From an uncultured Eubacterium sp. (lineage in GTDB: Bacteria; Bacillota; Clostridia; Lachnospirales; Lachnospiraceae): 64,000 nucleotides of DNA. Position numbers and translations under genes: made by a program. The notes beneath the pieces are model-generated. The model searched no databases. It had not been told where the DNA came from and saw nothing but the letters and a program-made list of their open reading frames with translations. The stretch covers positions 23,397 through 87,396 of the forward strand of contig CAJTLS010000010.1 of NCBI GenBank assembly GCA_910577295.1, in the 5' to 3' direction. Of the stretch, positions 26,292-33,053 are shown piece by piece; the stretch's first letter is position 1, and every line of letters begins with the position of its first letter.

Positions 26292-27797
26292 TTATTTTAG
26301 TGTATTAACAACGCCCATAAAAACAGGAAGACCTGTCTTTATCTCTATTATCGAATAGATAAACGGACGGTTCAGATAAACCTCTTTCGGCGGGCTCTGA
26401 TTGGTTGGCGCCGACGACTTCGCCACCTTGACAGCCGTCACGGCAGCCGCTTTTGTCCCATACTTATCTAACTCGATATGCGTTTTATGCAAAACATTCT
26501 CAATATATACGTCTTCCTTTGTCATTCTACTAAAATCAGCATCCACAGCAAATGCTTTGGAAATCCCCAGCGCCTGTAACGCCGGCTTCATCTCCGTTTT
26601 ATAATCATAGGAAAATTCCGGTATCTTCGTCAGCACCCTTTCTGAATTTTGTGACTTTATAAGACGAATAAAGGAATCCCCCGTCATGTCTTTCAGATAA
26701 TCTTCTGCGGAAATGCCCTGATTTGGCAAAATTCCCACGAAAGCAAACTCTCCTCCCTCGTACAATTTCATTACTCCGGTTGCCTGAGAATCTTTTAAGT
26801 ATAAGCTTTCCGTACTATTTAACATATTAACTGTATGTTTCGTGCCGTCGGCATTGGTAAAAGTATCTTTCTGAACCTGATAGGCACTGTATTGCGCCAT
26901 CCAGCGGCCCTCAAAGGCAAGCGCATTAATCAGATACATAATATCCCGACTATTAATCTTATCAATAATCGACGGTATCATGTTATTGGTATTTTCCTTT
27001 ACCCAGCTATTTATTTTGTTCTTTGTCTTGTTATTAAACGGCTCTGTAAAAGTTTGTGAATGATAAAACTTTTCGTTCGTGTTTAAAAAGTCCTTTTTCA
27101 CCGACGTTCCACTTTTCACCCAGATAGAGTTTGCCTGATGGAACTGTATCTTTTTGGAAAGCGTCAGATAGTCATTGTAGTTGGACATATATTTGTTAAA
27201 ATCAGACACTGATAAATTCCCATAGAGTGAGTTTCTAAGCTGTGTCTGCGTGTCGCCACCCGCACCGTGAACGACCATTGCCATCGCGGTTATAATCGAT
27301 TCGGGGGAGATTAATACGTTCTCTTTTTTCTGTACCGGCTCCTGTGCATTTGCTTTCACAAGCCTAACGGAAGTGTCCGCCATCTGTGCCACAAAGGCGT
27401 CGGTCAAGTCCAATTGCGGCCGCAACAGTTTTTTGCCAACTTTGACAAAACATGTCAGCTTTTTTGTGCTTATCTTCTTCGCCTTTTTTGTTTTGCGGTA
27501 TTTTACGGTAATTTTTATTTTGCAGCTCCCTGCTTTCTTTGCCTTTACCTTACCTTTTTTGCTCACCGTGGCAATCTTCTTTTTCGTAGACTTAAACTTC
27601 TTTGATTTTATGTACTTGCCGCTGACTTTAATTGTCTTTGATTTTCCTGCCGTCAGCGTGATGTTTTTTTGCTTTACTTTCGGCGTATTGGCCGCCTCTG
27701 CGGTATCAGCCGGTAAAACTCCTAATAACAGGGCAAAAATAAGTCCGCCGGCAAATATCGTTTTTCCTCTTTTCCTTATCTCTTTGCTATCTCTCAT
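26292..27797 (-). CDS. Secreted serpin with N-terminal lysine-rich Ig-like domain
   Basis: A 501-residue exported serine-protease inhibitor. The ATG at 27797 follows GGGGG; upstream in-frame ATGs have no RBS. Order: signal peptide (IFAGGLIFALLLGVLP, cleavage near AEAANT), lysine-rich Big_2-like domain (about 38-125), then the serpin fold with NALAFEGRWM, FSRMTKEDVYIENVLHKTHIELDKYG, and the close RPFIYSIIEIKTGLPVFMGVV. The hinge GTKAAAVTAV matches inhibitory serpins (consensus GTEAAAATAV). Counting from P15 Gly puts P1-P1' near Ser-Ser in KVAKSSAP, which fits elastase- or subtilisin-like targets. It is the first gene of a run with the amino-acid importer, MATE pump and lipase. Confidence 0.9.
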   Translation of the reverse strand: MRDSKEIRKRGKTIFAGGLIFALLLGVLPADTAEAANTPKVKQKNITLTAGKSKTIKVSGKYIKSKKFKSTKKKIATVSKKGKVKAKKAGSCKIKITVKYRKTKKAKKISTKKLTCFVKVGKKLLRPQLDLTDAFVAQMADTSVRLVKANAQEPVQKKENVLISPESIITAMAMVVHGAGGDTQTQLRNSLYGNLSVSDFNKYMSNYNDYLTLSKKIQFHQANSIWVKSGTSVKKDFLNTNEKFYHSQTFTEPFNNKTKNKINSWVKENTNNMIPSIIDKINSRDIMYLINALAFEGRWMAQYSAYQVQKDTFTNADGTKHTVNMLNSTESLYLKDSQATGVMKLYEGGEFAFVGILPNQGISAEDYLKDMTGDSFIRLIKSQNSERVLTKIPEFSYDYKTEMKPALQALGISKAFAVDADFSRMTKEDVYIENVLHKTHIELDKYGTKAAAVTAVKVAKSSAPTNQSPPKEVYLNRPFIYSIIEIKTGLPVFMGVVNTLK

Positions 27798-27839
27798 CAC
27801 AATCCCCCTTTGCAAAAGAAAAAGCGCCATATATGATTC

Positions 27840-27868
27840 ATTGTAACACATGGTAGCTTTTCTAGCAA
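27840..27868 (-). promoter_or_regulatory. Sigma-A type promoter of the serpin gene
   Basis: Minus strand TTGCTA (27863-27868), 17 nt, TACAAT (27840-27845), about 40 nt before the serpin ATG. Confidence 0.6.
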
Positions 27869-28173
27869 ATAAAAAGGGAAGTTTACAGGAAAAGTTTGCT
27901 CCGCAATTCTTTTCCTTTGTATGAGGACACTCTGATTTGTTTACTGCAACATTCTTTTTCAAAACCACTTTCCCTTTATATTCTAATCTCACACAATTTA
28001 CGTGGAAAAACTATCATGGAAACAATGGCAGATATATTGGATAGAGTTGGAACGATAAAAAGTGTGGGACATGACGGTGGCTTTGTATTCCTTATTTCTT
28101 ATGGTAAATTATGTGGTAATGTGCTATACTTGCAGCAGAAAATTCCAAATTTGATGATGTTAAGGAGGTTGCT
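27869..28173. other. Intergenic region without a supported gene
   Basis: An open frame from 27896 (an ATG at 28017 begins METMADIL) crosses into the next gene but has no RBS and no recognisable protein. A TATACT at about 28120-28130 may be the -10 for the gene at 28174. I see nothing else here. Confidence 0.4.
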
Positions 28174-29001
28174 ATGGTTGAGATATTATTCGGTGAGAGC
28201 GAAGCTGCTTCAATGAAAGCAGCAAAGAATAAATCAAAGCCCTTTACTGGCTGGATAGAAGGAACGGCAGAAGAGGTTATTTGTCTTGGATTTATGTTAG
28301 ATATAGGAGATATTAAAGAACCTGTGGACAGTGTATATCGGAAAGAATTGCTTTATTCCATGTATGCTCAAAACCAATGGGAGCAGGACAATGAATGGGA
28401 TAATGAAATGAAAAAAGTCGGAGAATTTTATATAAGTGAATTGTTTCGCCTAAATCAATTTCTGGATAATGGAGAGATGGTTAGAATTTGGTATAGTGAT
28501 GCCCCATATTCCAGATGTGGCTTCTATCATTTGTGTCAAACTTTGGAGCAATATGAGAATGAAGTTCGTGCAGTAAAGATTCCAGAGTATGTAATCCGAG
28601 AAAAGAGTATTACAGCCTATAAAAATTGGAGCGAAGTTGCGGCAGAAGAATTTGCGGGGTTCCTTTCTTATGAAAAAAGACTCTCAAAGGAAGAAGTACG
28701 AATGTATGCCATTTTATGGAGTGATTTAGTTGAAGATAACAGTCCTTTACGGTCTGTGATAAATGGAAAAGTCCTTGGTGTTCCAGAGGATTTTTATGAT
28801 TTTCAAATATGGAAAAGATTAACAGAAAATCCTATAAAGGAAGTTAGATTGATTGGCGATATTCTGGGGCATTCTCAGATTAGTATAGGTGATTGGTGGT
28901 ATGCAAAAAGGATTGAATATTATATTCAACATAAGAAGATTCGTATTGTCGAAGATTCAGTAAACAAATATGCAAGAACGATTTGCCTTGCAAAAGATTA
29001 A
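28174..29001 (+). CDS. DUF1835/DUF3658-type protein
   Basis: A 275-residue soluble protein starting after AAGGAGG. The N-terminal half (MVEILFGESEAASMKAAKN, FMLDIGDI, FLDNGEMVRIWYSDAPYSRCG) matches DUF1835, and the C-terminal half (WSDLVEDNSPLRSVINGKVLGVPEDFYD, IGDILGHSQISIGDWWYAKRIEYYI) matches DUF3658. The two domains usually occur together in Firmicutes. The function is unknown; the C-terminal part may be nucleic-acid binding in fold, but that is a guess. It stands alone and is more AT-rich than the genes to its left. Confidence 0.75.
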   Translation: MVEILFGESEAASMKAAKNKSKPFTGWIEGTAEEVICLGFMLDIGDIKEPVDSVYRKELLYSMYAQNQWEQDNEWDNEMKKVGEFYISELFRLNQFLDNGEMVRIWYSDAPYSRCGFYHLCQTLEQYENEVRAVKIPEYVIREKSITAYKNWSEVAAEEFAGFLSYEKRLSKEEVRMYAILWSDLVEDNSPLRSVINGKVLGVPEDFYDFQIWKRLTENPIKEVRLIGDILGHSQISIGDWWYAKRIEYYIQHKKIRIVEDSVNKYARTICLAKD

Positions 29002-29371
29002 GGGAAGAGAGAACGGAAACTGCTATTTGCTAAATAAATGTGGTTGTAGAAAGTGTTATGCGTTAGAACATTTGCAATGCTAATTTTGCAAGGGTTTAAG
29101 AGTATAAAAAACGGCGGCTCTGACTGGCTCTATTTTTGAAGAATATGGATAATAAAACCTTTATAAATCAGAGAAAAGTAGCCAGTTTAAGCTATTCGCC
29201 GAGGATAATGGACATAGGAAACGCTTAGATTCTTTTCAAGATTATTATAATACTTTGACAGTAGAAGATAGAAAAAAGGTTAAATGTATACTTATTGATG
29301 GAAATATTCAAGAATCAGCAAGCAGGGCATAATTCTACATTTTCTGTATAAAATTTTAATGGAAAGCCCTA
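29002..29371 (+). pseudogene. AT-rich intergenic DNA with a gene remnant (about 29166-29331)
   Basis: A frame ending at the TAA at 29329-29331 reads SSQFKLFAEDNGHRKRLDSF then DYYNTLTVEDRKKVKC and ILIDGNIQESASRA. It is protein-like in composition but has stops just upstream and no start. It looks like the 3' end of a decayed gene of unknown family. Nothing else is visible up to the promoter at 29372. Confidence 0.35.
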
Positions 29372-29400
29372 TTGACTTTCCTCTTTGCACTTGCTAGAAT
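29372..29400 (+). promoter_or_regulatory. Promoter of the CptI-like antitoxin RNA
   Basis: TTGACT (29372-29377), 17 nt, TAGAAT (29395-29400). The predicted start of transcription is about 5-7 nt before the first 45-nt repeat at 29412. Confidence 0.75.
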
Positions 29401-29411
29401 GTAGGTACAAA

Positions 29412-29501
29412 GAAAGTTTACCACTGACCGATATGTGGTATATAAATGGTCGGGTTGAAAGTTTACCGCTGACCAATATGCGGTATATAAATGGTTGGGT
29501 C
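29412..29501 (+). ncRNA. CptI-like type III antitoxin RNA: two 45-nt pseudoknot repeats
   Basis: Two direct 45-nt repeats (29412-29456 and 29457-29501), each starting GAAAGTTTACC, with a partial third start GAAAGTATA. Between a strong promoter and a terminator-like hairpin, upstream of a CptN-like toxin, this is the layout of type III systems, in which the toxin cuts the repeat RNA and is held by the pieces. Characterised CptI repeats are also 45 nt long. Two interleaved pairings are seen in each repeat: TACCAC with GTGGTA, and CCGA with TCGG. The second copy has TACCGC/GCGGTA and CCAA/TTGG, so both stems are kept by paired changes. The order of arms (a, b, a', b') makes an H-type pseudoknot. 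Confidence 0.85.
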
Positions 29502-29509
29502 GAAAGTAT

Positions 29510-29538
29510 AGTCCTTCGCCGCAAGGCGAGGGACTTTT
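29510..29538 (+). terminator. Attenuating terminator between antitoxin RNA and toxin gene
   Basis: AGTCC-T-TCGCC, GCAA tetraloop, GGCGA-G-GGACT, then TTT. A GNRA-capped stem with a short T-run lies between the repeats and the toxin start. In type III systems this terminator keeps toxin mRNA low relative to antitoxin RNA. Confidence 0.75.
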
Positions 29539-29557
29539 CCGTAATGAGGACAGGCAA

Positions 29558-30004
29558 ATGAAGAAAACAGGCTTTTATATTATTAAGGACAAATTCTTTG
29601 AAGATATGCCAGACCCGTATCTGAAAGGAAATAAGGCAGGAAACAGACCACATTATTACTGTTTTGAAGATTCAAGTACCGGGATATACTGGATGATACC
29701 GTTATCCAGCCGCATTGATAAATACAGGCGGATTATGGAGAAAAAAGAAAGAGCTAGGAAACCTTGCGACATTCTCCATATCGCCAAACTGGACGACAGC
29801 CGGGAGAGTGCATTTCTGATACAGGATATGTTCCCGATAACCGAAGAATACATAGAACGGGAATACACAATCGCCGGAAATCATCTAACTTCTCCAATGA
29901 GAGAAAATGACCTCAAAAATCGTCAAACTTCTCCAATGAAAGAAAATGACCTCAAATCACCGCTCCAGCATCCTCCGCAGTTCTTTCCTCTCCTCTTCCG
30001 ATAG
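29558..30004 (+). CDS. CptN-like type III toxin (endoribonuclease), C-terminus replaced
   Basis: ATG at 29558 after GAGGA. Residues 1-112 (MKKTGFYIIKDKFFEDM, GNRPHYYCFEDSSTGIYWMI, PLSSRIDKYRRI, FLIQDMFPITEEYIEREYTI) read like the ToxN/AbiQ superfamily toxin CptN, which cleaves RNA and is neutralised by CptI. After AGNHL the family sequence stops: residues 113-148 are encoded by two 39-nt direct repeats (TSPMRENDLKN, TSPMKENDLKS) and then by the antisense of the blaI 3' end. Intact CptN proteins are, to my knowledge, about 20 residues longer and end in helices rich in Lys. So the gene is 3'-truncated and may be inactive. It sits right behind the antitoxin RNA. Confidence 0.8.
   Translation: MKKTGFYIIKDKFFEDMPDPYLKGNKAGNRPHYYCFEDSSTGIYWMIPLSSRIDKYRRIMEKKERARKPCDILHIAKLDDSRESAFLIQDMFPITEEYIEREYTIAGNHLTSPMRENDLKNRQTSPMKENDLKSPLQHPPQFFPLLFR
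29887..29956 (+). repeat. Two 39-nt direct repeats at the toxin 3' end
   Basis: AACTTCTCCAATGA, one variable base (G or A), then AGAAAATGACCTCAAA occurs at 29887-29917 and 29926-29956, period 39 nt. The array fuses in frame to the truncated toxin and ends exactly at the blaI stop on the other strand. Confidence 0.75.
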
Positions 30005-30319
30005 CTTATTCCGGCTCACCAACTGATTGAGCATCAAGCTCAGGCTTCCCTGATAGACGCGTTCCAGAAAACTTTCCGCTTCTTCTTCCGTCGTCTTTTC
30101 CCGATTGATAATGGCATAAAACTCCTTTGCCCTGCCCGTCTGGCGGTAACTGACGGCGCCCTTTTTTTCCAGACGTCGTAACATCGTAATAATCGTATGT
30201 TTTTCCCATTCGGTATCTTTGGCAAAGAGTTCTGTCAAGTTTCTAATCGTAATATAAGGAGTATCCCACAACACATTCATCAATTTCCACTCCGCTTCTG
30301 ATAGCTTTATCCTGTTCAA
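29957..30319 (-). CDS. BlaI/MecI-family repressor
   Basis: A 120-residue winged-helix repressor. The TTG at 30319, after GGGAGG and 1 nt past the BlaR1-like stop, gives the standard family length; longer frames run into the upstream gene. Motifs: LSEAEWKLMNVLWD, TIRNLTELFAKDTEW, TIITMLRRLEKKGAVSYRQTGRAKEFYA. The family is freed from DNA by cleavage in the C-terminal helices by the paired M56 peptidase. The palindrome at 31783-31806 carries the BlaI core ACA-N2-TGT. Gene order is peptidase then repressor, the reverse of the classical order. Confidence 0.9.
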   Translation of the reverse strand: MNRIKLSEAEWKLMNVLWDTPYITIRNLTELFAKDTEWEKHTIITMLRRLEKKGAVSYRQTGRAKEFYAIINREKTTEEEAESFLERVYQGSLSLMLNQLVSRNKLSEEERKELRRMLER

Positions 30320-30320
30320 A

Positions 30321-31817
30321 TCAGTCCGCCTCCCTTTCTTCTTCATCCATCCAGTACACGATTCGCCAGTCATCTTCCGCCTCTGCCTTTCCCAATAAAA
30401 CGTAGTCGGTTTTCGGAAGATTCTTTTTAACAAAATCAGATTTACTATAGTCCCAGACCTCACAAGCGCGTATCAAATCCACACGATACCAGACAAGCTC
30501 CGTATAAGAAACATCCCCATCCGGTGCCCATTCGTTTATATCAACTGCTGTTTCCGTTTCCTCCCTCTGTATAGAGCAAACTTTCTGTGCTCCCACGCCA
30601 TAATATTTCCATCGGAATATGTCATTGACCCAATGATAGGAAAGATAAGTATCCGGATACAATTGTACCATACCTCTCCGGTACTGCTGCGAGTCATAGT
30701 AGAGATACTGCCGTATTGTCTCCTCTGCATTGAGACCGCTTATCTTTGCGCCGGAAGTAAAACAGGTGACAAACAATAATAGGCAGATAAGCGGAATGCA
30801 CGCCGCCGTGATAAACCTCTCTTTCTTCTCTCCCATCAGCAGTTTTATCCGCTGACAAAGTTCTTTTTTTCCGGCTGTCATAGTCGTTGCCAGATAAAAA
30901 ATATCTTCTTTGCGGTTCTGTTCATCGACGACGCCAAGAAGCGCTTTCCCATAGTTTTGGCGTTCGCTCCTGCCGCCAAGTTTTCGCACAGCTCTCTCGT
31001 CGCAGGCAATTTCGTTGTCCCGCTTTGATTGTATAGCAGCTATCCAAATAAGAGGGTGAAACCAAAAGCAGGCGAGAACCATATTGCGCACAAGCGCCCA
31101 GAATAAATCATGGTATTGAATGTGGCATGCCTCATGCGCTATGACGTATTTCCTCTTTTCCTCATCTGCGGCAATTTCCTCCGTTAGATAGATTGCCCGC
31201 TCGCGGCGAATCCGCAGTACAAATGGAGAAAATATGCGAGGCGCCTGATATACCGGATATTCTTCATCGGGGAGATATACCCGTGTCCTTGTCTTGTATA
31301 TTTTCCTGCGAAACCTCTCATTAAGAAAAATGAAAACAGCCACAAAGACAAGACAGCCGCTCAGCCATACTATCCGCACCCACAGTGGCAGCGAAATGGC
31401 TTCAATATCAAAAACGACCGGCTCTATCCTGCCCTCTTCTCCCTCACTCTGCTCTGTCATGAATGTTCGGACAACACGGTTCGGCATCCGATTTGCACTC
31501 CATCTCCCCTCCGGGGCGCTATTTTCACCACCAAAGGAAAATATGGCGCACAATAGAAGCCGCAAAACAATCAATATCCATAAACCGTGGATAACGGAAG
31601 CGCGAATCCGGCCGCGGAAGCAAAAGCGCACCAAAAGTAAAAGGGCAGTAAGCGCCGTCATTGAGATAAGAAATTCGAGCGTCATTCCAATTATAATAAT
31701 ATTGTAAAACCAGAATATCATTGTAATCGCGCATATACATGCAATCGCTGATAGCATAGCACTCCTCCTATTTGCAAAACCATTTGGTAGACATTTGTTT
31801 ACCAAATAATCTAGCAC
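30321..31817 (-). CDS. BlaR1-like M56 sensor metallopeptidase with a non-penicillin-binding sensor
   Basis: A 498-residue membrane protein. Several N-terminal membrane segments (to about residue 165) lead to a gluzincin domain with the zinc motif YVIAHEACHIQYHDLFW and a downstream acidic ligand region (KRDNEIACDERAVRKLG). After a final membrane segment (ITAACIPLICLLLFVTCF, about 345-362) there are about 135 extracellular residues (AEETIRQYLYYDSQQYRRG to the C-terminus). These lack the SxxK, SxN and KTG motifs of the beta-lactam sensor of true BlaR1. It probably senses another signal and cleaves the adjacent BlaI-like repressor. A resistance or stress target gene is not seen next to it. Confidence 0.85.
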   Translation of the reverse strand: MLDYLVNKCLPNGFANRRSAMLSAIACICAITMIFWFYNIIIIGMTLEFLISMTALTALLLLVRFCFRGRIRASVIHGLWILIVLRLLLCAIFSFGGENSAPEGRWSANRMPNRVVRTFMTEQSEGEEGRIEPVVFDIEAISLPLWVRIVWLSGCLVFVAVFIFLNERFRRKIYKTRTRVYLPDEEYPVYQAPRIFSPFVLRIRRERAIYLTEEIAADEEKRKYVIAHEACHIQYHDLFWALVRNMVLACFWFHPLIWIAAIQSKRDNEIACDERAVRKLGGRSERQNYGKALLGVVDEQNRKEDIFYLATTMTAGKKELCQRIKLLMGEKKERFITAACIPLICLLLFVTCFTSGAKISGLNAEETIRQYLYYDSQQYRRGMVQLYPDTYLSYHWVNDIFRWKYYGVGAQKVCSIQREETETAVDINEWAPDGDVSYTELVWYRVDLIRACEVWDYSKSDFVKKNLPKTDYVLLGKAEAEDDWRIVYWMDEEEREAD

Positions 31818-31836
31818 AGAAGCAGCCTCCTGTCAA
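31783..31836 (-). promoter_or_regulatory. Promoter and BlaI-type operator of the blaR1/blaI-like pair
   Basis: Minus strand TTGACA (31831-31836), 17 nt, TAGATT (31808-31813), directly followed by the palindrome TTTGGTA-n-ACA-nn-TGT-n-TACCAAA at 31783-31806. The core ACA-N2-TGT is the BlaI/MecI half-site pattern, and the position blocks transcription start. Confidence 0.8.
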
Positions 31837-31913
31837 GCACATAAAATACATTTTCTGCGTATACTATAAACAGGATGTCAGCATCAAAATACGTTTTCGG
31901 AATGGAGGATATT

Positions 31914-32426
31914 ATGCATTCATCAAAAAGGGTAATGATACTCGCCGCTATTGTCGTCTTCGTTCTCGGTACATTGGCACACTTCGTCTATGATTGGTCC
32001 GGGCAAAATAGTTTTATCGGACTGCTTACTCCTGTCAATGAATCGACATGGGAGCACATGAAACTTCTGTTCTTTCCCATGCTCATAATCGGGACTGCTG
32101 TCTGGCTGTATTTGCGGAAAGACTTCCCTTGTATCGGCTTTTCCCTGCTCGCCGGCCTGCTTGCCAGTACTGCACTCATACCGGTTCTCTTTTATACTTA
32201 TCAGGGGATTCTCGGATTTACGGTTATGGCAGTTGATATCGCTATTTTTTATATCAGCGTTATAGCAGCCTTTTTCATCGCTTACAAAAACGCTTGTCAA
32301 TGTCCGTCAAAGAACAAAAAGGTACTTCTGGTTCTGATTACAGTTTTGACCGCTTTTGCCTTTTTTTGGTTTACCTACCATCCGCCGGCTCTCGGTATCT
32401 TTGCAAATCCTGAGCTCACGAAATAA
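31914..32426 (+). CDS. DUF6512-like membrane protein
   Basis: A 170-residue integral membrane protein from the ATG after GGAGG. Five hydrophobic segments are visible. Between the first and second lies the conserved-looking loop HFVYDWSGQNSFIGLLTPVNESTWEHMKLLF, and it ends FTYHPPALGIF. I know this pattern as DUF6512, small membrane proteins of Firmicutes without known function. It is divergent from the BlaR1-like operon and overlaps the convergent glycosylase gene by 11 nt. Whether the BlaI-type operator also affects it is unclear. Confidence 0.7.
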   Translation: MHSSKRVMILAAIVVFVLGTLAHFVYDWSGQNSFIGLLTPVNESTWEHMKLLFFPMLIIGTAVWLYLRKDFPCIGFSLLAGLLASTALIPVLFYTYQGILGFTVMAVDIAIFYISVIAAFFIAYKNACQCPSKNKKVLLVLITVLTAFAFFWFTYHPPALGIFANPELTK

Positions 32427-32919
32427 ATTGGACTATTTTCTCACGGTAACTTTCTATCAGCCGTTCCAATGACCATGCCGCATTTGCCGGACTGGTCGAG
32501 GGCAGAATGTCCGCCGTGATTCCGGTCGTCGGCTCCACATATTTATGGTACAGCCGGCCCGCTGTCTTTCCATTTGTAAAAATAGCGTTTATCTGTGACT
32601 GTTGCAGTAACTCCGTAAAATCATTGGCAATGACATTTCGTATACTGCTGTCGCTGGAGCCCTTTATTTCACAGACGGCAATCACATCCCATAAGGCAAT
32701 TCCATGTGTAAGAAGCATTTCCTTTTTCTCTTCAATAGAAGCCGGCTCCCGACAGGATAAAACGGCAGACAATACTTTCCAGAAACGATTTCTCGGATGT
32801 CCGTAAAAAAATCCCTCCTCTCTTGATTTTACAGAGGGAAAACTGCCAAGAATCAAAATACGGGACTGCTTATCCCATACCGGTGGAAACTCGTGGCTGT
32901 GTCGTTGGTATTCCGACAT
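32416..32919 (-). CDS. DNA-deoxyinosine (hypoxanthine) glycosylase, UDG superfamily
   Basis: A 167-residue DNA repair enzyme that removes deaminated adenine (hypoxanthine). Motifs: ILILGSFPSVKSREEGFFYGHPRNRFW, the active-site region of this UDG subfamily, then HGIALWDVIAVCEIKGSSDSSI and the DNA-intercalating loop region PSTSPANAAW. The length matches the family. Monocistronic. Its 3' end overlaps the neighbouring membrane-protein gene by 11 nt on the other strand. Confidence 0.85.
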   Translation of the reverse strand: MSEYQRHSHEFPPVWDKQSRILILGSFPSVKSREEGFFYGHPRNRFWKVLSAVLSCREPASIEEKKEMLLTHGIALWDVIAVCEIKGSSDSSIRNVIANDFTELLQQSQINAIFTNGKTAGRLYHKYVEPTTGITADILPSTSPANAAWSLERLIESYREKIVQFIS

Positions 32920-32947
32920 ATCTAATAACCTCCGCTTTCTGTATAAA

Positions 32948-32985
32948 CATTAAAAACGACGCATTTTCACGCATCGTTTTTAATG
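32948..32985 (-). terminator. Intrinsic terminator downstream of the first GH43 gene
   Basis: ACATTAAAAACGA-C-GC, loop, GC-A-TCGTTTTTAATGT. A long stem with one mismatch and internal A/T runs, placed after the minus-strand GH43 gene and before the glycosylase gene. Confidence 0.7.
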
Positions 32986-33053
32986 TTTTATTAAATAAGG
33001 ATTAATGAATGAGAACGTTATTTAATACTCTCTTAATCTTCATTAAGCAATAT

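Noticed and set aside
27896..28216. Plus-strand 106-residue ORF before the DUF1835-like gene
   Set aside because: It has no RBS, no family resemblance and runs through the RBS and start of the real gene at 28174.
29412..29501. Two 45-nt repeats as a minimal CRISPR array
   Set aside because: The repeats are directly adjacent with no spacers, there are no cas genes, and the promoter, pseudoknot and toxin context explain them as a type III antitoxin RNA.
29369..29653. Minus-strand 94-residue ORF with repeated GKLS/FIY phrases
   Set aside because: It is the antisense of the antitoxin repeats and toxin start; the repeat phrases only mirror the 45-nt RNA repeats, and no RBS is present.
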